Origin: an uncultured Clostridia bacterium
GTDB taxonomy: Bacteria; Bacillota; Clostridia; TANB77; CAG-508
Length of the DNA: 64,000 bases
Reading direction: 5' to 3'
Assembly (NCBI GenBank): GCA_947601495.1
Contig: CANQGE010000004.1
Span: forward strand, 1 to 64,000
Shown here: positions 29,501-41,320 of the stretch, piece after piece
Position numbering within the stretch: the stretch's first letter is position 1
How the letters are laid out: each line of letters opens with the position of its first letter
The notes under the pieces: model-generated
The model's input: only the letters and a program-made list of their open reading frames with translations
The model's database searches: none
Told to the model about the DNA's origin: nothing
Translations under genes and position numbers: made by a program

Positions 29501-32317
29501 AGACAAGGTAAAAAAGAAGGAAAAATTGCAATATATGGTGGACAGCTAACAGCAAAAACAGAGTTAATAGTAATGAACAATTATATAGATTCATTAGAAG
29601 ATATAAGCATTTTAGGAAGAATTCCTTTTGAAGGAGTAAAAAGCTTAAATGATGATAATGACTTAGGAACAACTTTAAGCACAAAACTTGCAGGTTTAAT
29701 AGAAGCAAATGTACAAAATAGAGGAAGCTTCAACATTTACTATTCAGAAAATGGAGAAGCAACAAAAGATTTAAATGATGCAAGCAATGGATGGACATTA
29801 CAGCCAGCAAACATAGAAACAGTAAAATCTTACTTAATAGTTCCAACAGAAGCAACTTATAAGATGGAGAAATATGAAGTATTAAGATTCAGTTATAACT
29901 ATGTTGTTCCAGAAAATTTACCTCACAATGAAGACATTTATGGAACATTTGGAGTATACTATAAAAACACTTCAGAGTCTCTTCAAGAAAGACTAGAAAT
30001 AGCAGATTTAGTAGGATTAACAACAGGTGCTGGACCAGAACTAAAAGTAGAAATTAGCAAAGACTTACAAACAGTAAAACAAGGTGAAGAATTTCCTGTT
30101 TCTGTTTCAGTAACAAATGTTGGAAAAACCACTGTTGAAAGTGTAAACATAGAATTCCCAATACCAATTACAAGTACATATTCACGTCATGAGCTAAATG
30201 TGAAAGATGCAACTGTAAGCAAAGATACAGAAAGAATTAAAGTTTTCTTAGATAAAATGGCAATAGGACAAACAGTAAATTTAAAGGTTTATTTAGTGGC
30301 AAGACCTTTAGTAGGAACAAATGCTGAAACAAGAGAAATAAGTCCACAAGTAAATGTAACAGCAGCAGATTTAGAAAAAGTAATAACAGAAAAATCAAAT
30401 ACAATAAAAATAGAAATCGGGGAATTTAGTATATCTGAAGAAAACACCTCTAAAAAAACGGAAGAAGAAATACAAAGAGCAGGTACTCAAATAGTTCTTT
30501 CTACAAACGTTGTTAATTTATCAGGAAGAACAAGAAATAATGTAGTTGTAACAAGAGAAGTACCAAATGAATTTTCTTTTTTAAGTGCAACAGAGAATGG
30601 TACTTATGATGAAAATACACGAACCATTACTTGGAATTTTGAAACTATGGAAGCGGGTAATACTATAAAAATTGAAACAGTATTGCTAGTGGACAATTAT
30701 GAAGAAAATATTGGAAAAAAAGAAATTTTAATTTCAAGTAATGTTAAAGCCGATAACTCAGAAAGTTACAAATCAAATACAGTAGTTGTGGAAATTGGAA
30801 AACCAATACTTAAAATTACTCAAACTACAGAAAATGAAAATGCATATTTAAAAGAAGGAGATGAGGTAAATTATACTTTCAATATTAGAAATGATGGTGG
30901 AGTAAGTGCAAAAGAATTAAAAATAGAAGATGATGTACCAGACGGAATAATGATAACTAATATTAATTATTTTGATGGTAATAATGAAATTAATAATAAA
31001 GGACCATTTGATAGTGGAATAAAATTAGATGTAGAAATACCACCAGAAAGCGATTGGACTCTAAGAATGTCTGGAACAGTTACAGGGGTAGTTGGAACAA
31101 CAGAATTGCGAGCAACTAATTATGCTGTAATATCATCAGAAGAAGTGGAAAAAATCACAAGTAATTCTGTAACACACATAATAGAAGGCTCAGGAGAAGT
31201 TAGTAATATATCTCAAGAAGGAGAAAATTCAGATTCAAATATAAGTGGAAATATAAATCAACCTCAGGAACAAATAAAAACATATAAAATAGAAGGTAGA
31301 GTTTGGGAAGATCAAAATAGAGATGGAATAAGAAATGAGGAAGAAGAAGTAATGCCAAATATTCCTGTAAAATTAGTAAATAGCGAAACAGGTGAAGTAT
31401 TACAAGGTATAACAACTAACTCAGAAGGAGCATATAGCTTTTCAGGAATACCAAATGGAATTTATACAGTTCTTTTTGAGTATGATTCAACTAAATATAG
31501 AGTTACAACATATCAAAAAGAAGGTGTACCAGGAAATGTTAATTCAGATGTAATTTCAACAACAATTGAAAGTAGTGGAAAAACATCTGAGGCAGGGGTA
31601 ACAGATAGCATAATAATTAATGATGGAAGTATTTCAAGCATAGATTTAGGTTTAGTTTTAGCACAAGTATTTGATTTAAAATTAGAAAAATATATTTCTA
31701 ATGTTTCAGTTAAAACAGCAAAAGATGAAACAAGTAAGGACTATAATAATGTTACTTTAGCAAAAACAGATATTAGATCAAAATATTTAAACGGATCAGT
31801 TGTAACAGTTGAATATACATTTATAGTTTCAAACGAAGGAGACTTTTCAGGATTTGCTAAAACTATAGTGGATTATATGCCAAGAGAAATGGAATTTAAT
31901 CCTGAATTAGAGCAAAATAAAGATTGGTATGTAGGACAAGATGGAAACTTATATACAAATATTCTAGAAAACAGAGAATTAAAATCTGGAGATAAAGAAA
32001 CTATAAAATTAGTATTAACAAAACACACAACAGAAGAAAACATAGGAATTATGAGTAACATTGCAGAAATTTATGAAGACTATAATACATATGGAGAAAA
32101 AGATATAAACTCAATCCCTGCAAATAAAATGCAAACAGAAAACGATATTGGAAAAGCAGATTTAGTTATAGGTGTAGGAACAGGTGGAATAATTATATAT
32201 ATTTCTATAATAATATTAATATTTGTACTAGGAAGCATAACAGTAGTAGCAGTTAGAGAAAATTTTGTAATAACAAAAGAAAAAGGAGGTTTCAAATGGA
32301 AAAGACGCATAAGATAA
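26594..32317 (+). CDS. Giant surface protein A2 (DUF11-like repeats, SdrD_B-like domain, C-terminal TM)
   Basis: Signal peptide FLEKLLATILIFNLTFANFAFVTQSYA; S/T/N/E-rich segment; collinear with A1 and A3. Confidence 0.85.
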   Translation: MCKRFLEKLLATILIFNLTFANFAFVTQSYAASFAEMIFGTSSDTGSKNISFDAYFEVEGENGTSMVGDINSKNLFINANLNVEKEGYLQNAKIEIVSANDEELNFDIREEISENSQVVQSGENEQDITNQVGDVQTGDEQNQETPAESTPSGTSSNKTEVVKESGDLNKLGETTQSGTPSETNTASKSDNANGIANETTAEPIITVAPSTTDLTHKIGEVSNQTEESSKNENTSVNQTATNQTAEETNSVKNTVEGNVVENSVSENPEEGSSNENSVETQANENTAEVPNDETQAEEPAENPENNGEQAEEGNQESEEPSTEEPKENETVEDLIKNQEYLENFENNTLLFSQIEKDSKIALKIPIEYKNEKFIKESKLSGECIIRFTGTYVNNEGEPTDVAKEVKLKLSWKDERKASLEEEKSKYITYEQGIIFQTVERIDTRAEDNVKTLPIDETVLEIEAPIIKDQKPSKISVVANSTEGTNGQKIGEVKFGEDNWEYSEEENKLRITVKNEKQMVEINESEGEYLQEGEKKQEERIYNGSGIDEFLVTYTYGNVTVAENEQIQTSTKAVAKVTTLSAGDNKTSSVEKESTYTLEGTTGEIVSLHVDNNMKEISKAYAYVNYNNPGKYETEVQEEMIVNISYKDIVEGIEVKDVSNAYVDKEGKEKETNDIYYKKLSVNKENFQNILGESGEIRIKDEAGNLIGIINKDTGANEDGNVEAVFAQKCSKLTFEITKPVEEGNIVISKVKAIGDVSVDKSTYRNLAKITSKSKIEAKYSYVEGTVNVAEVTTAINLVDTTTEATLKVNKDSLSTMETNTDIELRVKLNNAKESSDLYGHSEFEIELPEPIENVELTNTKLLYGEGLQITESKVEGRVIKVTLDGTQTGINTGVLTDGTNIVMTANIKVNMYTPAKQEKIILRYTNGEATNYVDAGVQKVDIGFSSPTGLVAVNSLSNYDSQGSVLTSIRQGKKEGKIAIYGGQLTAKTELIVMNNYIDSLEDISILGRIPFEGVKSLNDDNDLGTTLSTKLAGLIEANVQNRGSFNIYYSENGEATKDLNDASNGWTLQPANIETVKSYLIVPTEATYKMEKYEVLRFSYNYVVPENLPHNEDIYGTFGVYYKNTSESLQERLEIADLVGLTTGAGPELKVEISKDLQTVKQGEEFPVSVSVTNVGKTTVESVNIEFPIPITSTYSRHELNVKDATVSKDTERIKVFLDKMAIGQTVNLKVYLVARPLVGTNAETREISPQVNVTAADLEKVITEKSNTIKIEIGEFSISEENTSKKTEEEIQRAGTQIVLSTNVVNLSGRTRNNVVVTREVPNEFSFLSATENGTYDENTRTITWNFETMEAGNTIKIETVLLVDNYEENIGKKEILISSNVKADNSESYKSNTVVVEIGKPILKITQTTENENAYLKEGDEVNYTFNIRNDGGVSAKELKIEDDVPDGIMITNINYFDGNNEINNKGPFDSGIKLDVEIPPESDWTLRMSGTVTGVVGTTELRATNYAVISSEEVEKITSNSVTHIIEGSGEVSNISQEGENSDSNISGNINQPQEQIKTYKIEGRVWEDQNRDGIRNEEEEVMPNIPVKLVNSETGEVLQGITTNSEGAYSFSGIPNGIYTVLFEYDSTKYRVTTYQKEGVPGNVNSDVISTTIESSGKTSEAGVTDSIIINDGSISSIDLGLVLAQVFDLKLEKYISNVSVKTAKDETSKDYNNVTLAKTDIRSKYLNGSVVTVEYTFIVSNEGDFSGFAKTIVDYMPREMEFNPELEQNKDWYVGQDGNLYTNILENRELKSGDKETIKLVLTKHTTEENIGIMSNIAEIYEDYNTYGEKDINSIPANKMQTENDIGKADLVIGVGTGGIIIYISIIILIFVLGSITVVAVRENFVITKEKGGFKWKRRIR

Positions 32318-35300
32318 TAATAAGTTTATTAATGATTTTTATTACATTCATAATAGTAATTAATACCTTTGTATATAAAAATATTGCTATTGCTGATGGA
32401 GAAGATACTACTTCTGGAAATGTTACAAATGAAGAGGAAACTTATCCACCTCTAATTCCAATAAATGAAACAACTTATTATAATGACGGAACCACTGTAC
32501 GTACCGAAGGACATATTGACCAGTCGGGAAACGAAGTAATAGATAGTGTTCCAGGAGGACCAGGAATTGGTGAAGTAGATGATGAAGATGACAATTATAC
32601 ATGGACTAAACCTGTACCAGAGCATCCTAGAGACGGTTTTTCATTATTCGCATCTAACTGTGGTGGTTGGGAAGGACAAGCTAATCATGAATTTACTTGG
32701 AATGATTTAATAGAACATGGAGACTTATTATGTAACCAACATGGTGCTAGATTAAGAGGTAGAGGAGCAGCTCCATATGGTAGTTTAGGTGATCCTCGTA
32801 CATATACAGTTGGTCCAAGAATTAGATCTAATTTACCAACAGGATATTTGACAAAATCAAAATATAGTGGTGGTGGGGAAGTACCAGCATCTCCAGTAGA
32901 AGCGTATGTTTTAAGCCAAGCAACTCATTCACCTAATGGATATGTAAAAACACCAGCACAACTAGCTTGGTGGTATGTAACAGATCAGGGTGGTAAAAAT
33001 AACGATATAGTAAAAGCAGCAAAAGATTTTTATTCTTATTTAAAGGCAACTGGATACGAATGGCCTAAGGGAGGAGTATATGAGTCAGAAAATCATGATG
33101 ACAAAAATAAGCCGTTGAAAGTTGGATATTGGAAAGTAAACTATAACCCACAATGGATTGTAGATACCGAAGATTTTGATAGCGATAAAGTAAAATATAT
33201 TAAGGATAAAGAGGCTTTAAAAAATCCAACAGTAGAATTTAAAACATCAAATGGAAATGAAGTTACTATAGGAGATTTTGCTATAGATTATGTTTATCAT
33301 GAAACATATGCATTTATGACAAAAATGGAAATTACATTAAATGATTCAAATAATACTGTTTTGAAACTTAGTGAAGGAGATTTTGAAATATTTGTAGAGA
33401 ATAAAGATTATTTAGACAAATATGGTTATCCACTTCCAGGTAGACCATTTCAAATTAAAATAAAAGATAAAAAAGACGCGACAAAAATTGTAAATATTCA
33501 TGTGGAATTTAAATATACAACAGGAAAAGGTTCATACAATGCATATATAACAACTGCTCAAGAAAGAACGGTTCATTCTACTTCAACAGGTAAATATAAT
33601 ACCGATAAACAACTACTATATATGGGTGATGTAACAATAAAAAATGAAGTTGATACACAGGATTTTGTTGGCGGTTACAATGTAGAAATAGATAACTTTA
33701 CAAAAGTTCTAAATAGATATGCATCTAACGAAGGTCAAATTGAAGTCCAAAAAATAGTTGTTGATGAAGATGATGGAGATAATACTGAATTAGATGTAGA
33801 TAAATTCTATGAATTTAAAGTAACAGTTGAAGGAAAAGAAAGTGAAGCAGAAATATTAAGAGTAAAAGCAAACTCTACAGTTACCTCAAAAGTTTATAGA
33901 TGGGGTATAAACGAGAGTGCACCAAAATATACTGTAGAAGAACTTAATGCTCCTGATGGATCTGTAAAAATGACAGATGAAAAAGGAAATGTAGTAGACG
34001 GAAATAAAGTAACTGGAAATCTAATAAACGGAAAAACAGCTATTGTAACAGCAACAAATAAAATAAAACCTAAGTCGGGTATGCTGTTGATTAAGAAAAA
34101 AGTTGTAGATGAATTTGATAGAGTGATAAATTCACCAATCAATATGAATAATCAAACTCAAGAAAATGAAGCTGAGGCAGGAACTGAATTTGATTTTACT
34201 GTTACAGTAAAAGGTAAATTTAGATATTATGAGGATGAAACTGGATGGCGGAGAATATAAAGATCAGTCAGTAAACTTTCAAGTTCCAGTTATATTTGAT
34301 CCAAAAATACCAGAATCAATTAAAGTAGTGGAAGTTGAAGACATAAGAAATAGAATAAAATGGTATGAAAATGCTCCAGAATATTTTGTAGAAGAAGTTA
34401 ATCTTCCAACAGGTTATGAAAAAGGTTCAATTACACCAAGTAGTGGTCATTTAGCAGAAAAAGATTCATTTACACCAAGTGAGGAAGACTTAGCATATTT
34501 GAAAAATTTGCAGATAGATGATGAAGCAAAAGAACATGCTCTTGTAATAACTTCTATAAATAAACAAGTTCCTACAAGTTCTGAATTAAGAATTGTAAAA
34601 AAACTTGATAATTCAGATAAAATGTCTAAAGAATATTTAGAATCTTTGAAATTTACATTTCAATTAGAGATTGACTATAAAGATCCAAATAGGGAAAAAG
34701 AGACAGAAATAATTGAATTAGACAAAAATAATATTGAAGTGTCAGATGGTACATATAGCTGGGTTGCAACATCAGATGTATATAAATGGTACAATAAAGT
34801 TGCTCCTAGCTACACACTTACAGAAATTTATAGATCTGATGGAGGAGTCTTAGCAGGAGTAGCAATAGGCACTTTAGAAGGTGGAAATTTAGAAAACGGT
34901 GTATATGTTATTGAAACAAACATTGTAAATACAACATCTTCTAAAGAAGGAGCAATAAGATTAATTAAACAATTAGATCTTGATCCAACCGATCCAAAGT
35001 ATGAGGTTTTAAAGAATAAAAACTATAAATTTATTGTAAAAGTTACAGGAACATTTTCATATGATGGAGGAGAATTTAAAGAACAAACGATACAATTAAC
35101 AAATGACGGAACACCAATTGGTTGTGTAGATGTTCCAGAAGGTCCAGAAGCATTTAATGAAAATCAATTTGTTACAATAGATTATGATATTCAAAGCTAT
35201 TGGGATTCAAAAACAATAAAGTGGTATGGATATACTCCTGAATATACAGCAGAAGAATATCTAGTTGATGAAGATATAAACCACACAATAAATCCAGACC

Positions 35301-38300
35301 ATGGATATTTAACAGATATAGACCCAGAAAGCCAAAATAATTCAGTTATCATAACAGCAAAAAATAGTTATGATAGTAAAGTTGGATATTTAGACCTTAC
35401 AAAAGAGTTATCTGGTTCAGAAAATTATTCACCAGAATATTTAAAAAATTTAGTATTTAAATTTAAAGTTGAATTATTTGAAGATGAAAGTTTGAGCACA
35501 CCAATTGAACAACAAATTATATCTCTAAAAGCTGAATTAGAAGATACAAAATGGGTTTGGAAATATACAGGAAAATATTCTTGGAATAATTTACCAGAAG
35601 CACCATTTTTCAAAATTACAGAAATAGATATGCCTAGCGGGGTAGAATTTGATAGGGCTATAACTAAAACGAAAAATGAGGAAGAAACTGGATTGAAGGT
35701 AGATGAAAGTCTACCAATAATAACAGGTCAATTAATAGAAAACCCAGCAGGAACTTATAAAGAAAATAACGTAGATATAGCAGGAGTAAAACTTACAAAA
35801 GTTAATTTTGTAAATAGATTAAATGGTAAATATCGAGACTTAATAATAGAAAAAAAGGTTACAGACAGTTGCTTAGAAAATGAAGAGTTTAATTTTAAAG
35901 TAACCTTAAGTAGTACAGGATATATGCAATTTAATTACAGAGATGTCAATTACGAAATAACAAGTGGAAGTGTTACTATAGACGTTCCTGTGCTGGGTGG
36001 AGGAAAAAATAGTATTGGACCGATATTATGGTATGGTAGCACGTCACCATCTTATGTAGTAGAAGAGGAAGAATCAGATATAGCAGAAGTTGTTTCTATG
36101 AAAAACGAGGCAGGCTATCTTGATAATGGATTAGATAAAACAATAGCAACATTTACTAACAAACCTAAAAAGAATGGTGGTTGTTTAACATTAACTAAAA
36201 AAATTGAAAGTACAGAAACAAATATTGTAACAGATGATACATTTAGTTTTGATGTAACAATAGGTGGAATAAAAAATAGAGTTAATTTAAAAGCTAATGA
36301 AGTATATAAATCAGACTATATTGAATGGTATGCTTCTGGAGATGCACCAGACTATAAAATAGAAGAGGTAGATACTTCAGGACTTGAATTTCACGAGATT
36401 AAAAATGGAACAGGAAAATTAAAAGAAAATTCAGTTGTTGAAGAGGTAGCTTATAATAAGGCTCCAGTAAAAACAGGTAAATTTGTAGTAACAAAAGAAA
36501 TCCTTAAAACACAAGATTTAATCAAATTGCCTGATGCATCAGTTACATTTAATTTTAAAGTTAAAATAGATGGAAACTTTATAATAAATAATACACCTCA
36601 TTATAAAGAAGATAAACCATATGAAACTACTATTTCTATTGAGTTTACAAGTGACGATTTAAGCGAAATAAAAAAAGCAGAAAATACAAAGAATGCAGAA
36701 AAAGTTGTTGCCAAGAGTTCAGATGCTCAAACTATTACTTGGTGGGGTGAAGATATTCCAACAATTACAGTAGAAGAAATTGATTTACCAAATAGATGGG
36801 GACAATTAGGTTCTCCAAGTAATAATGGAGCAACTTTAGTTGCTGATGGAACAACTACATTAGTAGTTTCAAATGAATACTCTCCAGATACAAAACTAGA
36901 TTTAACATTAGAGCTAGGTGGGGTAGTTTGGGAAGATGCAGCATTAACAGAAAGTGGAAAAAATACCTCAGATTCTGTTCCAAATGGAGAAGTAGATGAT
37001 TCAGAAAACAGAATTAAAGGTGTAGAAGTTTATATTTATAAAGAAGATGGAACTCCAGTAACAGCATATAATGATAATTTAAACTCTACATTAAAATATC
37101 CAATACTAACAGATGAAAACGGTGAATGGAGAGTAGCTGGACTTGAAATAAAAGACAATGTAAAATATAACGTCCAATTTGTTTATGATGGTCAAACTTA
37201 TGAGCCAACAACATTCTTATCTACAGATGATAATACAGAGGGAAATGCCTCAGATTATATAAATGCTGAAGTAGGTCAAAGGGAAAAAGAAGGTGATCCT
37301 TTAAAAAGACAAGATTATTATAATAAATCTATGGCAAAAGAAACAGAAATAGAAAGAGAAGAAGTAGATAATAGAATTGTAGAAATAAATGGAAATACTA
37401 CTATAAATGGAAATGGTGAAACTGCAGGAAAAGTAAAAAATAAAGCAGGCGAAGAAAGTGGTATAAGCTATAAAGCAGATGTATCAAACATAAAAGACAC
37501 TGAAAAATTAAAATCTAATCTTGTAACAACAGATGAAAATGGAGTGGCTTTAGACTTATTTAAAGCAAAAGCTTCAACAGGAAATGGCGGTTTAACATAT
37601 CCATTTACTGGTGAGGTACATCTAAAAAAAGATGAGAATGATAAATATGCAGCATATGATTATTGTAAACATATCAATTTAGGACTAGTAAGAAGAAAAA
37701 CTGCAGATTTAGAGGTAACAAAGGATTTATATTCTGCTAAAGTTATAGTTAACGGAAAAGAACAACAATATAAATTTAATCAATTAGGCGATTTGGGAAA
37801 AGAATTGTATGAAAGAGAATTAGATTATGAGTTAGGCTTATATAAAACAGATTACTACTATAGAGCAGAAATGTATAAATCAAATGCAGATTTATATAAT
37901 GCAATGAATAAATACTTTGAATCTATATTAGGAACAGGTTACGGAATAAAAGATTCTGAATTAGATGTATATTTAACTTATAAAATAAATGTTTATAACT
38001 CTTCAGGAGGCTATATTGTAAAAGTAAACGAAATAGATGACTACTATGATAGTTCTTTTGGCGAGCCAGTAGAAATAGATACAAAAGAAGCAGTAGAAGG
38101 AAGTTTAAAAGATGTAATAACTCCAGAAGGAACTGTTACAAGTACTAATGTAGAAAAGCCAAATGGATATTGGCAAGAAGCAAATAAACAAGAGTCCGCA
38201 GATGGCGGAGTAGAGGTTAAGAGAGAAGAAGGAAAAGCAATTAGATGGGAGCTTGACGAAACAAATTTAAAATCTTCTGATGGAAGAACCTATAATAAAA

Positions 38301-41023
38301 TGACAGTAGATGTAAGAAATTTAGATTTAAAATTAGCAAGTGGAAAAAGAGCAGAAGTTTATGTAACATTTAAAGTAAGAAAAGACAATATAGATGGAGT
38401 TAAAGACGCAATAATTCTAGGAGAAAAAACAAACATAGCAGAACTTGCATCTTATTCAACATTCTATGAAGATAAAGTAGATGAAAATGGAAATCCAGTA
38501 AATGCTGGAAAAGTTGATTTAGACTCAGCTCCAGCAAACTTAAATCTAGAAGACCACAACGACAGAAACTGGTATGAAGATGATACACATATTGCACCAG
38601 CATTAAAATTATACTTAAAAGATGAAATAAGACAAATTAATGGTATAGCTTGGGAAGACGATAAACAAAGCGAAAGCTCTTTAGCCGGAGATGGCCAGAG
38701 AGGAAAAGAAAGAACAGGTAAAAAAGACGAAGCAAGAATTGGTGGTTTAACAACAGAATTAATTGAAAAAATAACTTTACCAAATGGAGACGGTAGTACA
38801 ACAACTTATGACTTCTTATGGCCAACTTCTGACAGATTAACATGTTTTGGTGGAAAAACAATAGAAGAAGTAACTGGATTCAGTAGTACAATAGAAACAT
38901 TAAGAGAAGAAACACCAGAACTCTTAAGAGACACTGAAGGTAACTTAATAACAGATGAAAATAACGAAAGAGTACTAGCATTAAAAGCAGAAGGATATAA
39001 TGTACAAAAAGAAAAAGTAAAAGTTAAAGTTCAAGAAGAAGGTAAAGAAGAAAAAGAAGAAGAAGTATTTGCTATAATTCACGAAGTAGGATCATATAAC
39101 TTTAATTCAGTTCCAATTGGTAATTTTGTAGTAAGATTTTTATATGGAAATGATAAAACACAGTTAGATGACCAAACAAAAGTAACATTAGCTCCACCAC
39201 AAGCATTAACAGCAAGTGGAAGTCCATATTCAACAGATGCTAAGCTATATACAGCAAATTATGATAACGACGAACCAGAGTCAACACCAGCTGTATATAA
39301 TGGACAAGACTTTAAATCAACAATTTTTGCAGATGGTTTAGATTTGGATAACAAAGCTAAAGATAGTGAATCTAGAAGACTAGAAGTAATGGCAAATTCA
39401 CAAACTATAACAAGTTCAAATTCATCAGTTCTTCAATCTGCAAATGATAAAAATGCATTACATACAAATCTATATAATCAATATTCTATGTATGCAGACA
39501 CAAATATAATAAACTTTAACATAGATATGAAAAATGATGATAGCACAGAAGAATTAGGAAGTCAAACAGATGAAAATAATAACGTTACAAGCGTTAAATA
39601 TGGTAGAAAAACTGTTGTTTATGACGCAAGAAACATTAGCTTTGGTTTAATAGAAAGACCAGAAAACAATGTTATTCTTGATAAAGAAGTTAGTGACATA
39701 AAATTAGTAACAAACGACGGAAACATCATATTTGATGCAGTATATGATATTAATTACCGTATAGTAGGTGCAGTAGATAATTCAATGATTGTTGTAGGAA
39801 AAGTTCCAGCACAGCCAGAAAAAGCAACTGAGCAATACTTAATAGCAGAAGCTGTGTTAAACACAGAAAAATCAGTTGGTGTAGAACAATTACAAGCACT
39901 AAATAAAAATGAAAAAAAATTAACAGAAAACGGTATAAACGGTAAAAATAGAGGTCAACAAAACTTTAAATTTATAAATGTAGATACAGACATTTTACAA
40001 GGAACAACAATAGAAGTTGAATATCTACTAAGCGCAATTAACATAAGTGAATTAGATTACACGTCTCAAACATTAGACCAAATTGCAAATGTAGCAGTTG
40101 AAAAACAAACAACAGCAAAACAAGAAATTAGAAATCTAGCAAACACAGTTAAACAATTAGAAATAAATGGAACACTATTAAACGAGGCTGGAGGATATAA
40201 CCGTGAATATTTAGGAAACTTCTATGATTCAGGAACTTACAAGGCAGATAGTGGTGATGTTATAGTAACAACAAAAGTACGTCAATTAGTTGACTATGCA
40301 GATAATGATTCAATATTTGTTTCATCAGACAATATGGAAAATGACCACTTATGGAGAAATACAACTATCACAGAGCTAGCAGGAAGCGGAATTGAGGCAA
40401 ATAGAATATTAGATGCTAACGTAATATCAACATTCACAAAATTAGATAAATACGGTGTTGAATATATAGTAAAACAAGATGATAAAACGGTTGGTAAATT
40501 AGTACAAAGAAATAACTTACTATTAAGCATAGATGATGATACAGTCCAAGGAGGAGATGTAGAAGGAACTATAAAATCAAATGCAGGATTTGAAAGAAAA
40601 TTAGTACCTCTAACATCATTAAGCCCTCTAACATCAGTAACCGGAAATGTAGATTCTACAGAATATAAAGCAGACATCAAAGTAACAATAAGTAAAACGG
40701 TTGCAGCTCAAGACGATGCAGACAATTTAGCATATGATAACTTATCAGAAATTGTTAAATTTGAAAACACAGTCGGCAGAAGAGATATTACAACATTAGT
40801 AGGAAATGCAGATCCAGTAGTTGGAGAATTCAAAACATCTATTCAAGAAAGAGACGCAAGTGCAACAGAATTAATTACTTTCACACCTCCAACAGGTTTG
40901 GGAATAAGTGGAAACTTGAGCAGAAGAGCAGCATTAATTTTAAGCACAACAACAGCATTTACTTTAGTAGTAATAGTTATAGCTAACAGAAAGAACATAT
41001 TCAAGAAAAAAATCTATAAATAA
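32296..41023 (+). CDS. Giant thioester/CnaB-repeat surface protein B2, requiring one +1 frameshift (CGG 34249)
   Basis: ORFs 32296-34260 and 34229-41023 are collinear with B3. 8728 nt minus 1 = 2909 codons. HGDLLCNQHGARL and AQLAWWY thioester-type motifs; FTPPTG C-terminus. Confidence 0.88.
34249..34251 (+). other. +1 recoding site in B2: in-frame CGG (GGA TGG CGG AGA ATA TAA)
   Basis: Same position and sequence as B1 site 2; zero frame stops at 34260; +1 frame gives GEYKDQSVNFQVPV. Confidence 0.88.
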
Positions 41024-41037
41024 AAAGTAATAAGGTC

Positions 41038-41105
41038 GGAGGACCCTTAAGTCCTCCCCCTTGTTAAACAAGGGAAGTAAAGATACTTTCTTTGTTTAAC
41101 AAGAG
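41038..41105. repeat. Cluster of short inverted repeats after B2 (probable terminator region)
   Basis: GGAGGAC-CCTTAA-GTCCTCC (41038-41057), CCCTTGTT-A-AACAAGGG (41058-41074), then a similar CTTTGTTTAACAAGAG. Confidence 0.6.
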
Positions 41106-41206
41106 AAAATTTGCACAATTCGACAAAAAAATACATGCAAGTGTATTAAAATAAAGAAAGTTAAAAAAATATTTTTGAAAAAAAGTCAAAAAATATTTGT
41201 AAAACC

Positions 41207-41235
41207 TTGAAAAATTAGGAAATTAGATGTATAAT
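41207..41235 (+). promoter_or_regulatory. Strong sigma-A-like promoter for cassette 3
   Basis: TTGAAA-17 nt-TATAAT. Confidence 0.75.
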
Positions 41236-41320
41236 TGATTATGTGTAGACTTTTTTTATAAGATAATTAATATTTAAATATATAAAACTTATAAATAAAT
41301 GTATTGAGGAGGAAAAAAAG

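Noticed and set aside
17445-41023. B1 and B2 as decayed pseudogenes
   Set aside because: All disruptions are single +1 events at CGGA; the rest of each ~8.8 kb frame is intact and collinear with B3, and the same lesion type occurs in minC and ftsW.
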